In this document: piece by piece, positions 37,804-41,403 of the stretch
Numbering within the stretch: position 1 is the stretch's first letter
Layout of the letters: every line of letters begins with the position of its first letter
Assembly: GCF_025965075.1 (NCBI RefSeq)
Contig: NZ_JAOPXQ010000098.1
Location: forward strand, 1-41,403
Length of the DNA: 41,403 nucleotides
Direction of reading: 5' to 3'
Origin: Aeromicrobium sp.
GTDB taxonomy: Bacteria > Actinomycetota > Actinomycetes > Propionibacteriales > Nocardioidaceae
Program-made: the position numbers and the translations under genes
Notes under the pieces: generated by a model
What the model was told of the DNA's origin: nothing
Seen by the model: only the letters and a program-made list of their open reading frames with translations
Database searches by the model: none

Positions 37804-39953
37804 GTGCGCTCCAGGTAGTCGGCCTGCTCGGACCGCTCGAGCTCCTCGACGGCGGCGGCCAGGGCCGCGTGCGACCCCAGCGTCGGATCATCCTGCACCA
37901 GCGCATCGGCCGCGGCCCGGGCGTCGTCGATGACGTCGCCGTCCTTGACGACCGAGAGCAGCCGAAGGCTGGAGCGTATGCCCGACTGCCGGGAGCCGAG
38001 GACGTCGCCCTCGCGGCGCAGCTCGACGTCGAGCCGGGACAGCTCGAACCCGTCGGTCGTCGAGGCGACCGCGTCGAGCCGCTCCCGCGCCGGCGAGTCC
38101 GCGTCGCTGGTGGTGACCAGCAGGCACAGCCCGGCCTCGCTCCCCCGGCCGACCCGTCCACGCAGCTGGTGCAGCTGGGAGACCCCGAACCGGTCGGCAT
38201 CCATGATGACCATGACCGTCGCGTTGGGGACGTCGACGCCGACCTCGACGACGGTCGTCGCGACCAGCACGTCGAGCGCACCGGACGCGAACGCGTTCAT
38301 CGCGGCGTCCTTGTCGTCGGGGCTCATCCGTCCGTGCAGCGTGCCGACCCGCAGCCCGTGCAGCGCCCCGCCGACGAGCTCCTCGTGCAGCTCCACCAGG
38401 GAGCTCGTCTCGCTCTCCGAGCCCTCCCCGTCGGACGCAGTGTCACCGATGCGGGACACCACGACGTACGCCTGACGACCCTTGGCGACCTCCTCGCGGA
38501 CCCGCTGCCAGCCGCGGTCGAGCCAGGCGGGGCGCTCGGCGGCCGGGACGACGGTGGTCTGGATGGGCTGGCGGCCGGCGGGCAGCTCGCGCAACGTCGA
38601 CACCTCGAGGTCGCCGAACACCGACATCGCGATCGTGCGCGGGATCGGCGTGGCCGTCATGACCAGCACGTGCGGCGTGACCTCGGCGCGGTCGACCAGC
38701 GCGGCCCGCTGCTCGACGCCGAAGCGGTGCTGCTCGTCGACGACCAGCAGGCCCAGCTCGGCGAGCTGGACGTGGTCCTGGATCAGGGCGTGCGTGCCGA
38801 TGACGATCCCGGCCTCGCCCGAGGCGGCGTCCAGCAGGGAGGCGTTGCGGGCCTTGGCACCCATCGACCCGGTCAGGAGCCGGACCCGGGTGGCGCCGTC
38901 GGCGCCACCGATCATCCCTCCCTTGGCGAGGTCACCCAGCATCGCGGTGATGGCGCGGTAGTGCTGCGACGCCAGGACCTCGGTCGGCGCCAGCAGGGCG
39001 GCCTGGGCTCCCGCGTCAACGACCTGCAGCATCGCCAGCAGGGCGACGATCGTCTTGCCCGAGCCGACCTCGCCCTGGAGCAGCCGGTGCATCGGGTGGG
39101 TGCGTGCCAGGTCGGCGCCGATCTCGCCGACGACGGTGCGCTGCCCCTCGGTCAGGACGAACGGGAGCTGCTGCTCGAACCGGTCCCGCAGCCCACCGGC
39201 GACGACGGGCCGGGCCGCGGCCCGCTCCTGCTCGAGGGTGTGGCGCCGCTGGGCGAACACGGTCTGCACGACGAACGCCTCCTCGAAACGGAACCGGTCG
39301 CGGCCGCGCTGCCAGTCCTTGGCCGTGCGGGGACGGTGGACGGCCTCGAGCGAGCCGGGCAGGTCGAAGAAGTCCCGGGCGTCCCGGATCTCCGCCGGGA
39401 GCGGATCCTCGACCGGGTCGAGAGCGTCGAGGCACATCTCGACGCACTGGGCGATCCGCCACGACGGCATCTTGGCGGTGGCGCGGTAGAGCGGGATGAT
39501 GCCGCGGCTCAGCCGGGACGACTCGGTCGGGTCGTCGGTCTCCTTGATGGGCTCCCAGTCGGGGTGGGTCAGCTGCAGCTTGCGGTTGAACTCGCTGACG
39601 ACACCGGCCGCCAGGCCCAGCGAGCCCGGCTCCATCGACTTGAGCCGCCAGCCCTGCTGGAAGAAGGTCAACGTCAGGTGGCCCGTGCCGTCGGTCACCA
39701 CGACCTCGGTGCGGGTGCGCTTGCCACCGGGACCGAAGGAGAAGTTCTTGACCGACGCGACCCGCGCCATGATCGTGACGTGCTGGCCGACCTCGAGCTG
39801 CGACAGGTCGGTCAGCTTGCCGAGCTCGGCGTAGCGGCGGGGGTAGTGCCGCAGCAGGTCACCCACGACGACCATGTCGAAGGCGGCCGTCAGGGGCTTG
39901 GTGGTCTTGTCGCCGAGGATGTTGACGAGCTTGGTCGTGAGGTCGACCATCAC
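37800..39953 (-). CDS. recG: ATP-dependent DNA helicase RecG
   Basis: 717 residues. Remodels stalled forks and Holliday junctions. N-terminal OB wedge domain, Walker A GEVGSGKT at about 290, DEQH box (VVDEQHRFG) and the C-terminal helicase lobe with QLRGRVGRGSEAG. Start: GTG 39953 and ATG 39950 are adjacent and both overlap the stop of the upstream gene (GTGATG), so translation is coupled. Followed directly by rsmD. Confidence 0.96.
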   Translation of the reverse strand: MMVDLTTKLVNILGDKTTKPLTAAFDMVVVGDLLRHYPRRYAELGKLTDLSQLEVGQHVTIMARVASVKNFSFGPGGKRTRTEVVVTDGTGHLTLTFFQQGWRLKSMEPGSLGLAAGVVSEFNRKLQLTHPDWEPIKETDDPTESSRLSRGIIPLYRATAKMPSWRIAQCVEMCLDALDPVEDPLPAEIRDARDFFDLPGSLEAVHRPRTAKDWQRGRDRFRFEEAFVVQTVFAQRRHTLEQERAAARPVVAGGLRDRFEQQLPFVLTEGQRTVVGEIGADLARTHPMHRLLQGEVGSGKTIVALLAMLQVVDAGAQAALLAPTEVLASQHYRAITAMLGDLAKGGMIGGADGATRVRLLTGSMGAKARNASLLDAASGEAGIVIGTHALIQDHVQLAELGLLVVDEQHRFGVEQRAALVDRAEVTPHVLVMTATPIPRTIAMSVFGDLEVSTLRELPAGRQPIQTTVVPAAERPAWLDRGWQRVREEVAKGRQAYVVVSRIGDTASDGEGSESETSSLVELHEELVGGALHGLRVGTLHGRMSPDDKDAAMNAFASGALDVLVATTVVEVGVDVPNATVMVIMDADRFGVSQLHQLRGRVGRGSEAGLCLLVTTSDADSPARERLDAVASTTDGFELSRLDVELRREGDVLGSRQSGIRSSLRLLSVVKDGDVIDDARAAADALVQDDPTLGSHAALAAAVEELERSEQADYLERT

Positions 39954-41403
39954 TCGACCGCGATGAACAACGGATAGTTCTCCTGGCCGCCGTCGTAGAC
40001 CAGCAGGTCGACGTCGGGCCGGGTCAGCCGGAGATGGGCGGAGATCGACTCCTCGACCAGCCCCTCGACGCCTTCTCCCAGCACGACGGTCAGCATCTCA
40101 CCCGCCGGGGACAGGATCCGGTCGATGACGGCGTAGGCCACCTCCAGGACGTCGTCGCCGACGACCGCGAAGTCCCCCGCCACGACCCCGAGGATGTCGC
40201 CGGCCCGCACGGGTCCGGCCATCGTCATCCCGGCCTCCGTCGCGACCGTCACGGCACCGTGCTGCGTGCTGGCCGCGGCGCTCGACATCGCGACGACGAC
40301 CTCGTCGAAGCCCAGGCCGGGATCGTGCACGGCCAGCGCCGCGAGCCCCTGCACCTGGGCGAGGGTCGGGATCACCGCGACGCGTACGCCGTCCTGTCGG
40401 GCCGCCTGCGCGGCGGCCTCGAACTGGCGGACGTAGCGCGAGTTGTTGGGCAGCACGATGATCTCGCCGGCGTTGACGTCACGCAGCGACGCGCTCATCT
40501 CCGCGACGGTCAACGGGTGCTCGCGGGTGAACTCGAGCGCCGTCGCCCCCGCCTCGCGGCACAGTGCCGTGAGGCCCTCGCCGGTGGTGGCGGCGATGAC
40601 GACCCGTTCGCGCTGCGGCCCCTGGGCGATCTGGTCGGCGAAGTGCGTCACGGCGATCCGGTAGGGCCGGCCGGCGGCGATGCCGACCTCGATCGCCGCC
40701 CCGACGTCGTCGACGTGGACGTGGACGTTCCAGAGCCGGTCGCCACCGACGACGACCAGCGAGTCACCCAGCGGCAGGAGCGCACGGCGCAGGTCCGGGA
40801 TCCGGTCGTCGTCGGCCTCGAGGAGGTACATGACCTCGTAGGACGGACCGTCAGCGCTGAGCTCGTCGTCCGCGGCGCGGATCGGCACCGGGATCGAGGC
40901 CACGACCCGTTCGGGCAGGCGGCCGGTCAGCGCCTGCTCCGTCGCGTCGAGCACGACGACCAGCGCGCGGCCACCCGCGTCGACGACACCGGCCCGGGCA
41001 AGCACCTCCATCTGCTCGGGCGTGCGCGCCAGCGCCTCGCGGGCGGCGGCGGCGGCCTTGGCGAAGACCGTCCGGCCGTCGACCCCCGCCTCGGCCGCCT
41101 CGGTCGCTCCCGCGGCCGCGGCCTTGGCCACCGAGAGGATCGTGCCCTCGACGGGCGCGCCGACGGCGGCCCAGGCCGCGTCCGACGCCGAGACGAAGGA
41201 GCGGGCCACGTCGGTCGCGCTGATCTCACCGCCCCGCAGGTCCAGGTCGCGGAAGCACGCCCGGATCAGCTGGGAGAGGATCACGCCGGTGTTGCCCTTG
41301 GCCCCCGTGAGCAGCCCCACGACGTACGCCCTGACGACCGCCTCGAACGGCTCCTCGGCACCCAGCGGCTCGACGGCGTCGGCTCCCGCCATCAGCGTGA
41401 GAT
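39950..41403 (-). CDS. DAK2/FakA-like kinase-domain protein, 5' end outside the window
   Basis: Open past base 41403: the codons before the track's first Met continue in frame (LTL before MAGADAVE), and the usual DGDTGTN start of the DAK2 domain is not reached. The visible 480 residues hold the DAK2 ATP-binding part (GAKGNTGVILSQLIRA) and the C-terminal degV-like region of FakA proteins. FakA phosphorylates fatty acids bound by FakB; no fakB is in the window. First visible gene of the recG operon, an order recalling Rv2974c/2975c-recG. Confidence 0.9.
   Translation of the reverse strand, partial: LTLMAGADAVEPLGAEEPFEAVVRAYVVGLLTGAKGNTGVILSQLIRACFRDLDLRGGEISATDVARSFVSASDAAWAAVGAPVEGTILSVAKAAAAGATEAAEAGVDGRTVFAKAAAAAREALARTPEQMEVLARAGVVDAGGRALVVVLDATEQALTGRLPERVVASIPVPIRAADDELSADGPSYEVMYLLEADDDRIPDLRRALLPLGDSLVVVGGDRLWNVHVHVDDVGAAIEVGIAAGRPYRIAVTHFADQIAQGPQRERVVIAATTGEGLTALCREAGATALEFTREHPLTVAEMSASLRDVNAGEIIVLPNNSRYVRQFEAAAQAARQDGVRVAVIPTLAQVQGLAALAVHDPGLGFDEVVVAMSSAAASTQHGAVTVATEAGMTMAGPVRAGDILGVVAGDFAVVGDDVLEVAYAVIDRILSPAGEMLTVVLGEGVEGLVEESISAHLRLTRPDVDLLVYDGGQENYPLFIAVE

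Noticed and set aside
37869-39977. 702-aa ORF opposite recG
   Set aside because: Shadow frame; recG motifs are complete.

Overview
The window looks like the chromosome of a very GC-rich actinobacterium. Coding frames end almost every codon in G or C, and the family set is actinobacterial (DUF3145, DUF3052, AhpE-type peroxiredoxin, homodimeric AceE, RNase H/phosphatase fusion, YceD-rpmF-rnc-mutM). Gene order recalls Mycobacterium tuberculosis blocks (glnA2/panB/Rv2228c-Rv2230c; ahpE/DUF3052/aceE; dgt-dnaG; YceD-rpmF-rnc-fpg; coaD-rsmD-recG-DAK) but shuffled and with extra genes. A Nocardioidaceae-like host (Nocardioides/Aeromicrobium) is my best guess; this is inference, not a database result.

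Layout. 1-5.4 kb: 5' part of a glnA2-type glutamine synthetase (-), then nadE (+), a small lipoprotein (-), panB (+), a two-gene hypothetical unit (-) and map (+). 5.4-9.6 kb: aldo/keto reductase (-), RNase P RNA rnpB (-), a yybP-ykoY (Mn2+) riboswitch controlling a UPF0016 cation exporter (+), an SLC13/ArsB-like permease (+) and yaaA (+). 9.6-16.8 kb: RNase H/phosphatase fusion, Zn-ribbon coiled-coil protein, Nif3, aldo/keto reductase, RecQ-like helicase and a PrmC-like methyltransferase (all -), then a lipoprotein (+). 16.8-21 kb: tRNA-Val(TAC) with a duplicated 3' end plus terminator, ahpE and DUF3052 (-), aceE (+). 21-25.8 kb: PAP2-type membrane enzyme (+), alpha/beta hydrolase (-), a membrane-anchored acyl carrier protein fusion (+), DUF3145 (-), small GNAT (+), HAD phosphatase (-), a repeat cluster and tRNA-Met. 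25.8-31.8 kb: PIG-L deacetylase (+), an unknown protein (-), tRNA-Asn, then (transcription right to left) GNAT-dgt-dnaG-small sigma factor running into tRNA-Asn. 31.9-41.4 kb: YceD-rpmF-rnc-mutM operon (-), dinB (+), DUF1059 (-), and a tightly coupled DAK2/FakA-like - recG - rsmD - coaD - ECF sigma operon (-), whose first gene runs off the window.

Most of the content is housekeeping: NAD, pantothenate and CoA synthesis (nadE, panB, coaD), pyruvate entry to the TCA cycle (aceE), DNA replication and repair (dnaG, dgt, recG, recQ, mutM, dinB), RNA processing (rnpB, rnc, tRNAs), translation (map, rpmF, rsmD) and manganese/peroxide handling (riboswitch-exporter, yaaA, ahpE). No transposase, integrase, prophage or CRISPR array was seen. 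The most unusual items are the ACP-transmembrane-ectodomain fusion (23.2 kb), the duplicated tRNA-Val 3' end (16.8-17.0 kb), the sigma factor whose stop codon is U8-A9-G10 of tRNA-Asn (27.4 kb), an intergenic cluster of direct and inverted repeats (25.5 kb), and a very consistent leaderless-promoter signature (TANNNT placed 6-7 nt before the start codon) at about 15 genes.
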